From Doris montereyensis (Eukaryota; Mollusca; Gastropoda; Nudibranchia; Dorididae): DNA of 64,000 nucleotides. The notes under the pieces were generated by a model that ran no database searches, was not told the origin of the DNA, and was given only the letters and a program-made list of their open reading frames with translations. The position numbers and the translations under genes were made by a program. Positions 14,101 to 29,100 of this stretch are shown one piece after another. Where the stretch lies: contig JAXRKP010000572.1 in NCBI GenBank assembly GCA_037039925.1, positions 112,501-176,500 on the forward strand. Reading direction: 5' to 3'. The number at the start of each line of letters is the position of its first letter. Position 1 is the first letter of the stretch.

Positions 14101-17100
14101 AACTCAAAATAGAAGAACTAAACAAACCAATAGTAAAACAGATATACCGATCCAGGAAAAAATATATTTATCAGTGAATGGCAGATGGATCTGAAGGCTA
14201 GTACAATAGAAGAAAAGTGGCAAATGTGTAAAGAGAAACACTGCTGTGTTCTACTAAAAGGTCTGTGGTAGAAACAAATTAAAGGAGATGGGAAAAGAAC
14301 AGCATGGTGGAATGAAAATGTTGATTAAGACCAAAGAAAAAAAGGATGCCTGGAAGAAATACTTGCAAACAAAGAGACCGGAGGCTAGGATAGATTACTT
14401 GAATAAAAGACCTATCACCAAAGAGGAAGTAAGAAAAGCAAAATAGGAAAAGTAGGAAGTTTGGACAAAGACGTCAAAAAAGCTGTCAAGTAAATCAAAA
14501 GCTGTTCTGGGAGCAATCAAGAGCACGAAAGACCAAAGCATGCCCAATACGACAAATTAAGAATGCCAAAGGAGAACTAATGAACGGAGGCAGCCAAATC
14601 ATGGAAACGTGGAGAAAGTATTTTTTAACAATTACATAATCCCTCAAAACATATGAAACAAAGGAGTACAGATCAATTAGTAAGAGTAACAAGTAGCCCA
14701 GATGAGACAGCTGAAGATGTAGATATCTCAGTGGAAGAAATCCAAACAGCTATAAGAAAAGTGAAATTAGGAAAAGCCCCAGGAGCAGATCAAGTTTATC
14801 CGGAAATGATTAAAAACCAAGGAGAGAGGCAGACAAACTACTACGTGCAATATGCCAACAAGCATGGAAGTCCAAACAGGTGCCAGACGACTGGAAAAAG
14901 GGAATGGTAGTACCAATACATAGAAAGGATCAATCATGGAATGCTCAAACTATAGAGGGATATCACTACTTAGCGTACCAGAAAAAGTGTATGCCAGAAT
15001 TCTGGAAATGAGACTAAGGAAAAGAGTAGAAGATCAGATTGAAGAACACCAGGATAGATTTAGACCAGGAAGAAGTGTACAAGATACAGTGTGGATAAAC
15101 GAAGCAAGTTGAATACTATTGAATAAAAAAAAGCAGACAAACACATAAAGAAAGAGTGCATCAAGGCCAAAGAACAATACATAGACATAGAATGCCAACA
15201 CATTGAAAGACAAAGGATAAAAACGTAAAAGAATTTCATAAGTTAATCAAAAACTTGACAGGAAAAAGAAACTCTACACGAGGAGAATGTGTAAGAGACT
15301 CCCGGGGAAACATCATAATGAACACCCAAGATATTTTACAACGCTGGGCTGAATGTATAGAAAATCTGTATTCAGATGAGGAAAGAGATAGTAACCAAAT
15401 AAATTCAGATACACAAGACATAAGCGGCAAAACAAATTACTAAGAAGAGGTAGCAGCTGTTTCTACAGAGAGGAAAAAAGGAAAAGCAGTTGGCCAAGAT
15501 AGAATTTCTATCGAAATGATGTATGCCCTAGGAGACCTCGGGGTGGATATTCTAGTCAAGATATTCAATATCATCTATGAGAATGGGGTTTTACCAAACG
15601 AGCTTAGAAAGTCTGCGTTTATCGCTCTACCAAAAAAGCCAGGAGCCATAGATTGCGATCAACATCGAACCATTTATCATGAGTCAAGTAACAAAGATCT
15701 TACTTCATATTACAATGAAAAGAATGAGAAATAAAATAACACAGGAAATAGGCAAAGAACAGTTTGGATTTGTAAAAGACAGTCAACGCGATGTTTACAC
15801 TGAAAATGATCATGCAAAGGTCAATTGAAAAACAGAAAAATGTTTACCTTTGCTTCGACTATTCCATGTAGCCTTCGACTCCATACAACACAAAACCCTC
15901 TTCAAAATGTTAAAATCAATAGGAATAGATGATAAAGACCGTAGACTGATAGAAACCTGTATTGGCACCAAACAGCTTGCGTCAAAGTGGATAACGAGAC
16001 ATCAGCTTTTTTAACATCAAGACACAAGTTAGACAAGGCTGTGTTCTCTCACCAGACCTCTTCAATTTTGTGAAAATTTAATAGAAGCCATTAAAAGTTT
16101 TACAATCAACCAACATGTGCAGTGAGAGTAACTGGAAACATATCTGTAGAATTTGATGTAGATATAGGAGTAAGACAGGGTACTAAGTTCTCTTTTGTTT
16201 ATCACACTTATGGATTCAGTCACAAAGGCATCCTCAAAATTGAAGAAAATAAATGTAGGTATGTGGAAGCTCAAACTAGTAAATATATCAATGCTTTCAT
16301 TTGCTGATGATTTAGTTCTGTTTGGAAAATCAGAAAGGGACCTCCAGTCAGATATCAACATAATGAATTAAATAAAGAGGAATGAGAGTAAATGCAAAGA
16401 AAATCAAAACAATGCTAGTGACTAGGGAAGCTAAAACACAAAATCTTAAATTAGGCAGGGAGAATTTAGAACAAGTTCACAGCTACAATTACTTATCAGA
16501 GGGAAAACTAAAGAAGAAATCAGCCAGAGAATCCAAAAGGCAAGTGCAATATATAACCATCTAGGAAAGGCATTTGTAGGTAAACAAGAATTGTCAACAA
16601 AAACCAAAATGGCAGTATACAACACAGATCAAAGGAAGCAGGTGGCATAAAAACTAAGATAGAAATAAATCAACTCAGATGGTTTGGGCATGAAAACAGA
16701 ATGAATGACAATAGAATAGCTAAATCAGTATACAGTGCTAAAACTCAAGGTAAAAGACCAAAAGGCAGACCTCAGAGAAAGTGGGAAGATGATATAAACG
16801 AGGCATTAAAGCAAATGAAATTGAACTTTCACGGAAGGAAACAGAAAGCGTCAGGACAGGACAGCCTGGAGAAAGATCATTTTGGGCATCTAAACCCATA
16901 CACCGGAAGGTAGAATGGGAGCTGATAAAAAAAAGTGTTGTGATATGCACACGGGACCTCCTTTTTATAGTCTCTATCCCATCGGACTAGGAGTTGATCC
17001 CCTACCTGGAACAGGGAGCGAGTTTTACTAAAATAAATTTGAGAAACTGTTCAACCTGTCAGGCATGCACCCACGACCATTAGGTTGAGAGGGAGACACC

Positions 17101-20100
17101 TCACCTCTGGATCATAGAGTCCCGAGTCAAAGGAAAGAAGCAGAAACTACCAGCCACGCCATCCCTCCACAATCCAAGTGGAAAGGAGAGAAGCAGAAAC
17201 TACCAGCCACACCATCCCCCACAATCCAAGTGGAAAGGAGAAGCAGAAACTACCAGCCACACCATCCCCCACAATCCAAGTGGAAAAGGGATGAAGCAGA
17301 AACTACCAGCCACAGTCTCCACATCCCCCACAATCCAAGTGGAAAGGAAAGCAAGAAACTACCAGCCACGTTATCATCTCCCCACAATCAAGTGGAAAGG
17401 AAATACTTTTATGGTGTATGGAAACCTACCACCATATCCCCCACAATCCAAGTGGAAAGGAAAGAAGCATAAACTACCAACCACACCATCCCTCCACAAT
17501 CCAAGTGGAAAGGACAGAAAGGAAAACATTTTTGTGTCAAAATCTTATGATGTAGTTCTCACCTGTCGGGGGATCCGGTCTCAGCGACTAATTCCACAGC
17601 TCCACCAGTCTCCACGTGTTGAATATCGGCGTTCCGTTGCCTGGTATTGTACTCTGATGTCATTTCCAGTTATCATGACCTGAGATACTCTTCATTTCCA
17701 GTTTTTCTAACCTGAGATAAATTCAAAGATTGAAAAAGCCAACTGATATTCATATCATTGTTTGAGTAAGGCGTGACCCTTAGCCTTGGTTATCATCTCC
17801 AAAGAGATTTTATTTTTGGCTTGATGGAAAGCATACTTTTATGGTCCATTATGGAAACCTGACCACAGTTAGCTAACCCACAGCATGCTTTTCATAGTGT
17901 ATGGAAACCTTACCAGAGTTAGCTAACCCCTTCCATACTTTTATATATGGTACAGATTGAAACCTTACCACAGCATACTTTTATAGTGTATGGAAACCTT
18001 ACCAGAGTTAGCTAACCCACAGCATACTTTTATAGTGTATGGAAACCTTTCAGATTGTTACTTCTTACTCCTTTCTTCCACAGCATACTTTTATAGTGTA
18101 TGGAAACCTTACCAGATTGTTAGCTAACCCACAGCATACTTTTATAGTGTATGGAAACCTTACCAGAGTTAGCTAACCCACAGCATACTTTATGGTGTAT
18201 GGAAACCTTTCAGCCTTTACCCTTTCTTCCACTACATTCTATTATGGAACCTTTATAGTTTACTCTTTCCTTCCACTGCATTCTATTCAGATTGTTAGCT
18301 ACTCTTTCCTTCCTCTACATTCCATTCAGATTGAACAGCATACTTTTTATAGTGTATGGAAACCTTACTCTTTCCTTCCAGAGTTAGCTAACCCACAGCA
18401 TACTTTTCCATAGTGTATTGGAAACCTTACAAGAGTTAGCTAACCCACAGCATACTTTCCATAGTATTCAGATGGAAACCTTACTCTTTCCTTCCAGAGT
18501 TAGCTAACCCACAGCATACTCTTTTATAGTGTATGGAAACCTTACTCTTTCTTCATTACATTCCATTCAGATTGAACCCTTAGCTTACTTTCCTTCCATA
18601 TTCATATTGAAACCTTAGCCAGAGTTTCCTTCCACTACATTCTATTCAGATTGAACCCTTAGCCTTTACTTCTTTCTTCCATTACATTCCATTCAGATGG
18701 AACCCTTAGCCTTTACTCCTTTCTTCCACTATATTCCATTCAGATTGAACCCTTAGTTTTACTCATTTCTTCCACTACATTCCAATCAAATTGAGTTTTT
18801 AGCCTTTACTCCTTTCTTCCACTATATTCCATTCAGATTGATTTCTTAGTTTTTACTCTTTTCTTCCATTACATTCCAATCCGATTGAAGTCTTCATTCA
18901 TTTATTCCACTATATTACATTCTGAGCCATTAGCTTTTATTACATTCTAAGCCCTTAGCTTTTATTACATTCTTAGCCATTTAGCTTTTATTACATTCTG
19001 ATTCTACTCATTTCTTCCTTAGCTTTATTACATTCTGAGCCCTTAGCTTTATTACATTCTGAACCCTTAGCTTTATTACATTCTGAGCCCCTTAGCTTTA
19101 TTACATTCTGAACCCTTAGCTTTTATTACATTCTGAGCCCTTAGCTTTTATTAAATTCTGAGCCCTTAGCTTTTATTACATTCTTAGCCCTTAGCTTTTA
19201 TTACATTCTGAGCCCTTAGCTTTTATTACATTCTGAGCCCTTAGCTTTTATTACATTCTGAGCCCTTAGCTTTTATTACATTCTGAACCCTTAGCTTTTA
19301 TTACATTCTGAACCCTTAGCTTTTATTACATTCTGAGCCCTTAGCTTTTATTACATTCTGAGCCCTTAGCTTTTATTACATTCTGAGCCCTCATTAAATT
19401 ATGAGCCCTAGCTTTTATTACATTTGAGCCCTCCTTTCTACCACTCCCACCACATTCTGAGCCCATAACCGTTTCTCCTTTCTTCCACTGCATTCTATTC
19501 TGAGCCCATAACCATTTTTCATTTCTTCCTTTCTATCAGTGGTCACTTATCTTGCTAATCATTGCTATCATATTTACATTCTTCATACACATATACCCAC
19601 CCCATTCCTGCTAACCGGTCAGACATACGTGCATGACATACCTGTCAATTATCATCCAATCTCTATTTTTCTTTGCACTTGCCTTTCACTTCATAAATTG
19701 TTGCTCACTCCCTCTCTAACAAAAACACTCACATACATTGGCGATCTTGAAACACACACGAAAATGCTCTCTATTTCTCTCTTTTTAAACACACACGTTA
19801 CATTTCTCTCTCTCTCTGACATGCGTGTGATCGCACTTTGCTGCAGGGGAGTGAAATTGTTTCAAAGATTTTAATCTCGACTCTATTTAGATCTATTAGT
19901 ATTAGATATACTTAAGAGTGCATACACAGATCACCTAGATCTAGACGTCCTTAATACTAGGGACGTTTAGATCTAGATCTAACAAAGTCATTGAATATCA
20001 GTGAAGCCTTCTGCCTGATCAGTTTGAAATTCAAGGCTCTAGTAATCGCGGTAGACCTGAATAACCCTAACACGTAATCATATAACGATGTTTGAAGTCT

Positions 20101-23100
20101 CGAACAAGTGCAGCACGCAGTACTCTGAAGAATGGACAAAGAGAGCAATATATTAGCGGAAAATCGATACACCATTACTCATAATAACATGAATCCTAGA
20201 TAGGCACGACATCCGGCTATCGGCTGATTGAAAACAAAAATCGCACGCTGAATATACGGAACAATGCAGTCCAGGCAATGACTGCAGTTGTATGACATAA
20301 AATTTGGGATGGGCCAACGAAAAATCGGAATTTCGCAAATTTTCGCTAAAAAATTCAGGATTCTGATTAAATCTGGATAAAAAAGGGCAGGTGTGCTTAA
20401 CCGTTTCTCCTTTCTTTCACTGCATTCCATTCTGAGCCCTTAACCGTTTCTCCTTTCTTCCACTGCATTCCATTCTGAGCCCTTAACTGTTTCTCCTTTC
20501 TTTCATTGCATTCCATTCTGAGCCCTTAACCGTTTCTTCTTTCTTTCACTGCATTCCATTCTGAGCCCTTAACTGTTTCTCCTTTCTTTCACTGCATTCC
20601 ATTCTGAGCCCTTAACTGTTTCTCCTTTCTTCTGCATTCCAGCCCTTAACCGTTTCTTCTTTCTTCCACTGCATTCCATTCTGAGCCCTTAACTGTTTTC
20701 GTTTCTTTCACTTCATTCCATTCTGAGCCCTTAACTGTTTCTTCTTTCTGAACCCTTAACCGTTTCTTCTTTCTTTCACTGCATTCCATTCTGAGCCCTT
20801 AACCGTTTCTCCTTTCTTCCACTGCATTCCATTCTGAGCCCTTAACCGTTTCTCGTTTCTTTCACTGCATTACATTCTGAGCCCTTAACTGTTTCTTCTT
20901 TCTGAACCCTTAACTGTTTCTCCTTTCTTTCACTGCATTACATTCTGAGCCCTTAACTGTTTCTCCTTTCTTTCACTGCATTACATTCTGAGCCCTTAAC
21001 TGTTTCTCCTTTCTTTCACTGCATTACATTCTAAGTCCTTAACTGTTTCTTCTTTCTGAACCCTTAACTGTTTCTCCTTTCTTTCACTGCATTACATTCT
21101 GAGCCCTTAACTGTTTCTTCTTTCTGAACCCTTAACTGTTTCTCCTTTCTTTCACTGCATTACATTCTGAGCCCTTAACTGTTTCTCCTTTCTTTCACTG
21201 CATTACATTCTGAGCCCATAACTGTTTCTCCTTTCTTTCACTGCATTACATTCTGAGCCCTTAACTGTTTCTCCTTTCTTTCACTGCATTACATTCTGAG
21301 CCCTTAACTGTTTCTCCTTTCTTTCACTGCATTACATTCTGAGCCCTTAACTGTTTTTCCTTTCTCCCACTGCATTCCATTCTGAGCCCTTAACTGTTTC
21401 TCCTTTCTCCCACTGCATTCCATTCTGAGCCCTTAACTGTTTTTCCTTTCTCCCACTGTATTCCATTCAGTGTTCAAACCGTTCTCCTTTCTTCCACTGT
21501 ATTCCATTCAGTGTTCAAACCGTTCTCCTTTCTTCCACTGTATTCCATTCAGCGTTCAAACTGTTTCTCCTTTCTCCCACTGCATTCATTCAAATTCAGC
21601 ATTCAAATTCAAACTGTTTCTCCTTTCTTCCACTGCATTCCATTCAGCATTCAAACTGTTTCTCCTTTCTTCCACTGCATTCCATTCAGTGTTCAAACCG
21701 TTCTCCTTTCTCCCACTGTATTGCATTCAGTGTTCAAAGCTGTGCACACGGGTTTCTATGCATTCCATTCAGTGTTCAAAGCTGTGCACACGGGGTTTCT
21801 ATGCATTCCATTCAGTGTTCAAAGCTGTGCACACGGGGTTTCTATGCATTGCATTCAGTGTTCAAAGCTGTGCACACGGGTTTCTATGCATTCCATTCAG
21901 TGTTCAAAGCTGTGCACACGGGGTTTCTATGCATTGCATTCAGTGTTCAAAGCTGTGCACACGGGGTTTCTATGCATTGCATTCAGTGTTCAAAGCTGTG
22001 CACACGGGTTTCTATGCTGTGCACACGGGGTTTCTAAGCTGTGCACACGGTGTTTCTATGCTGTGCACACAGGGTTTCTATGCTGTGTTTCTATGCTGCA
22101 CACGGGGTTTCTATGCACTGTCCTTTTCCCACTCTCTACAGTCTACTCTTCTCACCTGTGGCTGGGCTGGCCGCTTGGATTGCATCACCGGCGTCGACAC
22201 TCGTGGAGTCTTTGGCGGAACCATTCTCAGCTGCTGCACTGTGTTCCACGACTTGTTGACCTTTGACCTCTTGCCCATCGACGCTGGTTTCCATGGCATC
22301 CGTCCATACCTGTTCAATAACGAAAGCCAAAAATAAAAACAGGAAGACGCAATGGGACATACACCCGAACACACTTTTCACGATGAATTTTTCAAAGACA
22401 AAAGCCATGGAGTGATGGTGTGCACAGGTTTTCCTGAGTTACAACGGAAACGCAAGATTAGCTTAGTTCTCTCTTTCTTTTCATTTTTTCCACATCTACA
22501 ACTAAGGTGATCAGGGTTTTTGGTAAAATTAAAGTTTTTACAGACTGCCCTGTCAATAGCCAACGGTCCTTTAATGTGCAGAGGGCATTGTGATCTGCCC
22601 ACTGGACATCTTTTTAAACATCTGTCTCCGATGACTAGGTGTTGATCCACCTACCTTGACAAAGGGGTTAGGTTTCACTCAAATATTACCCGAGTCCTTT
22701 TCAACTCCCGGGGTAGCATACAGTACACCAGCCTGTTAGGCGCTTGGTACTTACACTTTGACAAATTCTTTCTCTACCTATAGCTGGGTACTCATTCACA
22801 CTGGAGTCAAGTGAGAAAAGTACAGTGAAGTAATTTTCCTAAGAGTACAACGCTGTGAAAAATAAAGACCCCACCTGTGCCAGCCGTGGGGTTTGAAACA
22901 AGTGTCATCGTGATGACAAGCTTACAACACCACTGCTTCGTTACAGGAAGACCAAAGACATTCATTCACCTCGTCTGAATCTTCCGAGGCAGATCGGGAC
23001 ATTTCCCGAGAGGCCACAGCTGGAGATGGGGGATGGAGACGGCGACAGGCCGATGAAGCGCAAGTGTTTCGGGGTGTTGACCGCCGTTGGTGTTTTCTCG

Positions 23101-26100
23101 GCCAGCTTGGCGCTTGAGGTCGGGAAGGCGTCGAAAGCATGGCGGATTCTGACTGGGAGAAGCCCAAGCTCTTGGGGTGCGTGTGAGGACTGGACCGCTT
23201 CCACTGACTGCCACTCGTAGTGTCTGTGGATTGGAGGAGACATGACGGTGGTGTGACATTTTAAGATTGGAGGAGACATGCCAGTGGTGTGACATTTTAA
23301 GATTGGAGGAGACATAACGGTGGTGTGACATTTTAAGATTGGAGGAGACATGATGGTGGTGTGACATTTCAAGATTGGAGGAGACATGATGGTGGTGTGA
23401 CATTTGATTGGAGGAGACATCACGGTGGTGTGACATTTTAAGATTGGAGGAGACATGACGGTGGTGTGACATTTTCAAGATTGGAGGAGACATGCCAGTG
23501 GTGTGACATTTTAAGATTGGAGGAGACATGACGGTGGTGTGACATTTCAAGATTGGAAGAGACATGACGGTGGTGTGACATTTCAAGATTGGAGGAGACA
23601 TGATGGTGGTGTGACATTTTAAGGGGAAGGGGGGGGGCGCGGCACCTAAAGTGATTCTTTTTGCTTTTGAGTTTAGGTTTTGCTTTTAGTATGTACATGA
23701 GTAACTGTCAAAATACAGTCATCCTATATCATTGAAAAGTTTGTAGCGTCCTTGGTTGCCATGCCATCATCTTGGATTTTGACTCAATTTTCAAATTTTA
23801 TCTCCTCCCTTAGTTATGAATAAAATCACTCAAAACTTGTGCAGATGCGTCTTTTCCATTCAATATCAAAAGAGTGACGTTTTTTTCTCTCGATATTTTG
23901 AATAGTTTTTTATATTATAAATTTTTGAAAATACTATATATCGTGAATGTACAAAAACAGACGTTTCTATTACAAAAAAAAAAAAAAAAAATTCTCAAAA
24001 AAGTTTACAATATATAAAAAAACCCCGATGTCATTCTATTAACAGTGACAAGAGGAACCTGTTTACCAAATATAATACAAATTGTTCTGTAAATGGCGGA
24101 GGAGATAAATTTTAGTGTGGAAAAACTACATTTCGAGAAAAATACAAGTAAAAAAATCAAAAGAAACTAACACAAAACAAATGCTTCAGACGGGTTTTCC
24201 TTGTTGCAGCAGCCCCCTTACTCTTTCGACAGTCTCTGGCATTGTTATTTATGTAAATAGGATTATAAATCTAGGTTTAGACGTACACTGTTTTGAGAAC
24301 AAACGTCGAAATGACCAGTTATTTGTTTTTTCCTCTATATCCTATGCTTGTGCGTGTTTACATACACACTGACGCGCAACGTCTTTTATATCACTGTGAT
24401 GGGAGATCGTTGATCAGCGTCGGCAAACGAGGTCAAATATCGTGTGCTGCCACATTTGACGATTAACCGCCAATATACAGGTTTTTACTGTCATTTTCTC
24501 AGTCAGTAATTCACGTCAAAATTTTGACCGTTTTTTACCTACCCTTGCCTACAAAATATTTTGTAAAAAAAAATATATACGTCATATGGACATTTTTCTG
24601 CCATGAACTTGTAGACAAATGATCATTCTGCCCGAATATGCAAAGAACAGAAAATCAACATTATGGTCCAAAACTGGCCAGTGCAGCCCCCCCAGAAAAG
24701 CAAAAAAAAAGAAAAGACGGCGTCTTCAATTAAGAGATAACAAAACATGCCATTTTATCATCTTCTGCATAACGCTGTTTTTGTGCGTTGTTTTTTTTAA
24801 ATCTTAAGACAAAATTCAGTGGTTAATAAAGGTAATGAGAAAAGGAAAAAGAGCATAAATTAGCATAAAATTAACAAAGAAATAGACGACGAATAAGTAA
24901 CTCAATAAATAAATAAATCGATAATCACAAGGTCAATATGGCCCATAGAGCTGGAGCATATGCTGGTTTCTATAGTGTGAAGCGAACGAGGCGATAATAA
25001 TCACCTCTGGACAGGACGCTAGTCTGACACTGGTTAATCAAACACATAATGAATAAAAATTAAACAGATGATAAATACATAACGAATAAGTAAATAATTA
25101 AAAAATTTTTTTTTTTTTTTAATGAAAGAGTGAATGAAGATGAAAAATAACTAAAAACCTGAAACAGGTGATGGAATGCAGCCTCTCACCTCTGGATAAA
25201 GATGTTCTGGTTATTCTCTTGACTTTGAGTATGGACTGAGGCGTCTTGCCAGCCGCGGATTCCAGACCTGACAACTTTGGACTCTGATGCGTGCGGGCCT
25301 TAGACGGAGTCTTCAACACGGACAGACACTCCATGGTCAAAGCGTGTAGACTCCTGTTGAGTGAAACGGATTAAAGAGTTAACCCTTTGAACCCTGACCT
25401 CCTGAACCTTGAAATCCCCCGTACCAGAGCTCTCGTACCTGGATCACGCTGCTTGAGTTCCCCTGCTAAAACAGTTACTCGAAAACCCCACCTGGTTATG
25501 TCTGATTTCACACACAGGACATTCTTAATCTCTCCAGAGTAAAAGTTTAATTGAAGAAAATAGGCTGGGCCGTAGATAAGCAGTTCATGGTAATGTATAG
25601 GCACTAAAACTAAAGAAAGTAAAGCTTTGTGTTGAAATCCGATACTAATCCTCCGGTCAAACTTTACAATTTTAAATCAGGTATCGGAATCGTTTTGTTT
25701 CAACATGAAAGAATCGCCAAACAGCAAAGCATGCATGACCGAAAATGCATGACAAAATGATCATTTATCGATCACGATCTTATTCACATTTTCCTATTTC
25801 AAGGTGCCGATAATTGTTCATGTCTACTTCTATTTCCCTGATTTCTCCTCATGTTCGTCCTCAATACATCATTTCCCTGGTATTTTCTCGACCGGAAATC
25901 ATTTTTTCGTTTTCAAGGATTTCCCTGATGCATAGAAACCCTGTTTTTACTACCTGAGCTCCATTTCCTACTTGTTTTCCTACCCAAGACATCAATTTCC
26001 GATCATTTCCGACCTGAGTATGAAAAATCCGACATATTTCCGACCTTGCTGGACACCCTAGGTACTTCATGCATATGCGATTTCATAAAAATATAATCAG

Positions 26101-29100
26101 TAGTTTTTGAGATATAGACCTTCAAAGTTTGGTGTGTCTTTTGAGGCCACCCAATATATCTAACTGATGCAATCGCAATGAGTTATAAAAAAATCTTTTT
26201 TTCACAAATTGTACAAATAGTCTTATTGGAGACGGACTTTACAGCATAATGCGGTAGGTTGCCGTTGCTTTCCGCACCGCCTTTACATTTGCTGAGTGTG
26301 AATAGACCTAGCTACCAATTTCATGCTGGGTCAACACGAGGGCCTGAAAAGTTTGGCCAAACTGGGAATCAAACTCATGCCTCCTGGGTGGTAATCCAAC
26401 GCTCTACCAACTGAGCTACCGGCACCTCATACAAATTAATAAAAAAAAACTTTTTTCTTCCTTACTTATAGCCGGCTGTTGTTTCCCCATCTTCTCCGCC
26501 AGCGTTTCGCTGTTTAGCAGCCGACAGGATTTGTGGGAAGACGGTCTCGAGATCTCAGACGGGTTGGCAACTTTGGACAGAAGAAAGGGAGCTGATGATT
26601 GACAAGAAGAAAAGTTTCTTGTCATTAAAGATGTGAAAAATTCAAATACAACAACAGTTGATGATTGACAAGAAGAAAAGTTTCTTGTCATTAAAGATGT
26701 GAAAAATTCAAATACAACAACAGGTGATGATTGACAAGAAGAAAAGTTTCTTGTCATTAAAGATGTGAAAAATTCAAATACAACAACAGTTGATGATTGA
26801 CAAGAACAAAAGTTTCTTGTCATTAAAGATGTGAAAAATTCAAATACAACAACAGGTGATGATTGACAAGAAGAAAAGTTTCTTGTCATCAAAGATGTGA
26901 AAAATTCAAATACAACAGGTGATGATTGACAAGAAGAAAAGTTTCTTGTCATCAAAGATGTGAAAAATTCAAATACAACAACAGGTGATGATTGACAAGA
27001 AGAAAAAGTTTCTTGTCATTAAAGATGTGAAAAATTCAAATACAACAACAGGTGATGATTGACAAGAAAAAAAGTTTCTTGTCATTAAAGATGTGAAAAA
27101 TTCAAATACAACAACAGTTGATGATAGAAAGGACAAAAGTTTCTTGTCATTAAAGATGTGAAAAATTCAAATACAACAACAGTTGATGATAGAAAGGACA
27201 AAAAGTTTCTTGTCATTAAAGATGTGAAAAATTCAAATACAACAACAGGTGATGATAGAAAGAACAAAGTTTCTTGTCATTAAAGATGTGAAAAATTCAA
27301 ATACAACAACAGTTGATGATAGAAAGGACAAAGTTTCTTGTCATTAAAGATGTGAAAAATTCAAATACAACAACAGTTGATGATAGAAAGGACAAAAAGT
27401 TTAAAGATTGAAAAATTCAAAATGTCAAAACTTGTTTTCAAATACAACAACAGGTGATGATAGAAAGAACAAGAGTTTCTTGTCATTAAAGATGTGAAAA
27501 AATAAAACATTACAACAGTTGATGATTGAAATGTTTGAGATTCTTGTCACTAAAGATGTGAAAAATTCAGTCAACAACAGTTGATGATTGAAAGGACAAA
27601 AGATTCTGTCATTAAAGATATGAAAAATTCAAAAGTCAATATTTGATGATTGAAAGGACAAAAGATTCTTTGTCAGTAGAAATGTGAAAGAAAAAGGAAA
27701 TCAAGCACTTGTTTTCAAAACCCTCCAAGGACAGCTTTTCTTGGAATTTTTTTTACACATCAACAAATGCAATCAAAACTAAAACAGTGCAATGAAAAGG
27801 AAGTAGCACACCAGGGTGTGAGATTCTAACTATAAAATAAAAAAACAATTATGAGCTGATTACAAAGGCTTTTCAAATTTGCCCATTGACTCTATTACAA
27901 AGGACAGATCAAACTTGTTTTCAAAGTTACCCATTGACTCTATTACAAAAGGACAGATCAAACTACTTGTTTTCAAAGTTACCTATTGACTCTATTACAA
28001 AGGACAGATCAAACTACTTGTTTTCAAAGTTACCTATTGACTCTATTACAAAGGACAGATCAAACTACTTGTTTTCAAAGTTACCTATTGACTCTATCAC
28101 AATGGACAGATGAAACTACTTGTTTTTAAAGTTACCCATTGACTCTATCACAATGGACAGATCAAACTACTTGTTTTCAAAGTTACCCATTGACTCTATT
28201 GCCAAGAACAGATCAAACTACTTGTTTTCAAATTTGCCCATTGACTCTATTGCCAAGAACAGATCAAACTACTTGTTTTCAAATTTGCCCATTGACTCTA
28301 TTGCCAAGAACAGATCAAACTACTTGTTTTCAAATTTGCCCATTGACTCTATTGCCAAGAACAGATCAAACTACTTGTTTTCAAAGTTACCCATTGACTC
28401 TATTGCCAAGAACAGATCAAACTACTTGTTTTCAAAGTTACCCATTGGCTCTATTACAAAGGACAGATCAAACTACTTGTTTTCAAATTTGCCCATTGGC
28501 TCTATTGCCAAGAACAGATCAAACTACTTGTTTTCAAATTTGCCCATTGACTCTATTGCCAAGGACAGATCAAACTACTTGTTTTCAAATTTGCCCATTG
28601 ACTCTATTACAAAGGACAGATCAAACTACTTGTTTTCAAATTTGCCCATTGACTCTATTGCCAAGGACAGATCAAACTACTTGTTTTCAAATTTGCCCAT
28701 TGACTCTATTACAAAGGACAGATCAAACTACTTGAAGGGAATCAACCCCATCTTAGGAGACAGCAAGATGAGAAAAAGGTGAAAAGGTGATAGAGGTAGT
28801 ATCTACCAGCAGCGTCTCCCAAACACCCACATTTGAAGAATGGAAATTGAATTGAGTAGGGGGAACAAATATCAATTCATTCAAATGTTCATTCAAGATG
28901 AGAAGAAATGAACAATAATGTTCAACTTTGCTAATTGAACACTTTTATTTTGGAGGCGGTGTATCGAAATCTTAGTGTTGTGAGCTCGTAATCATGACAA
29001 CACTGGATCAATGCCCACGGCTGGCCCGGGTGTCCTTTTCACAACGTTGTGCTCTTAGAAAAGGTACTTCACTCTACTTTCCTCACTTGACTCAAGTGTG

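Noticed and set aside
26350..26425. A functional tRNA gene on the minus strand
   Set aside because: D-, anticodon- and T-arm-like words are present, but the acceptor stem does not pair and a SINE-like body follows.
28120..28782. 220-residue repeat protein (17-residue period)
   Set aside because: A 51-bp minisatellite; two plus-strand frames are open together, as expected for a repeat and not for a gene.
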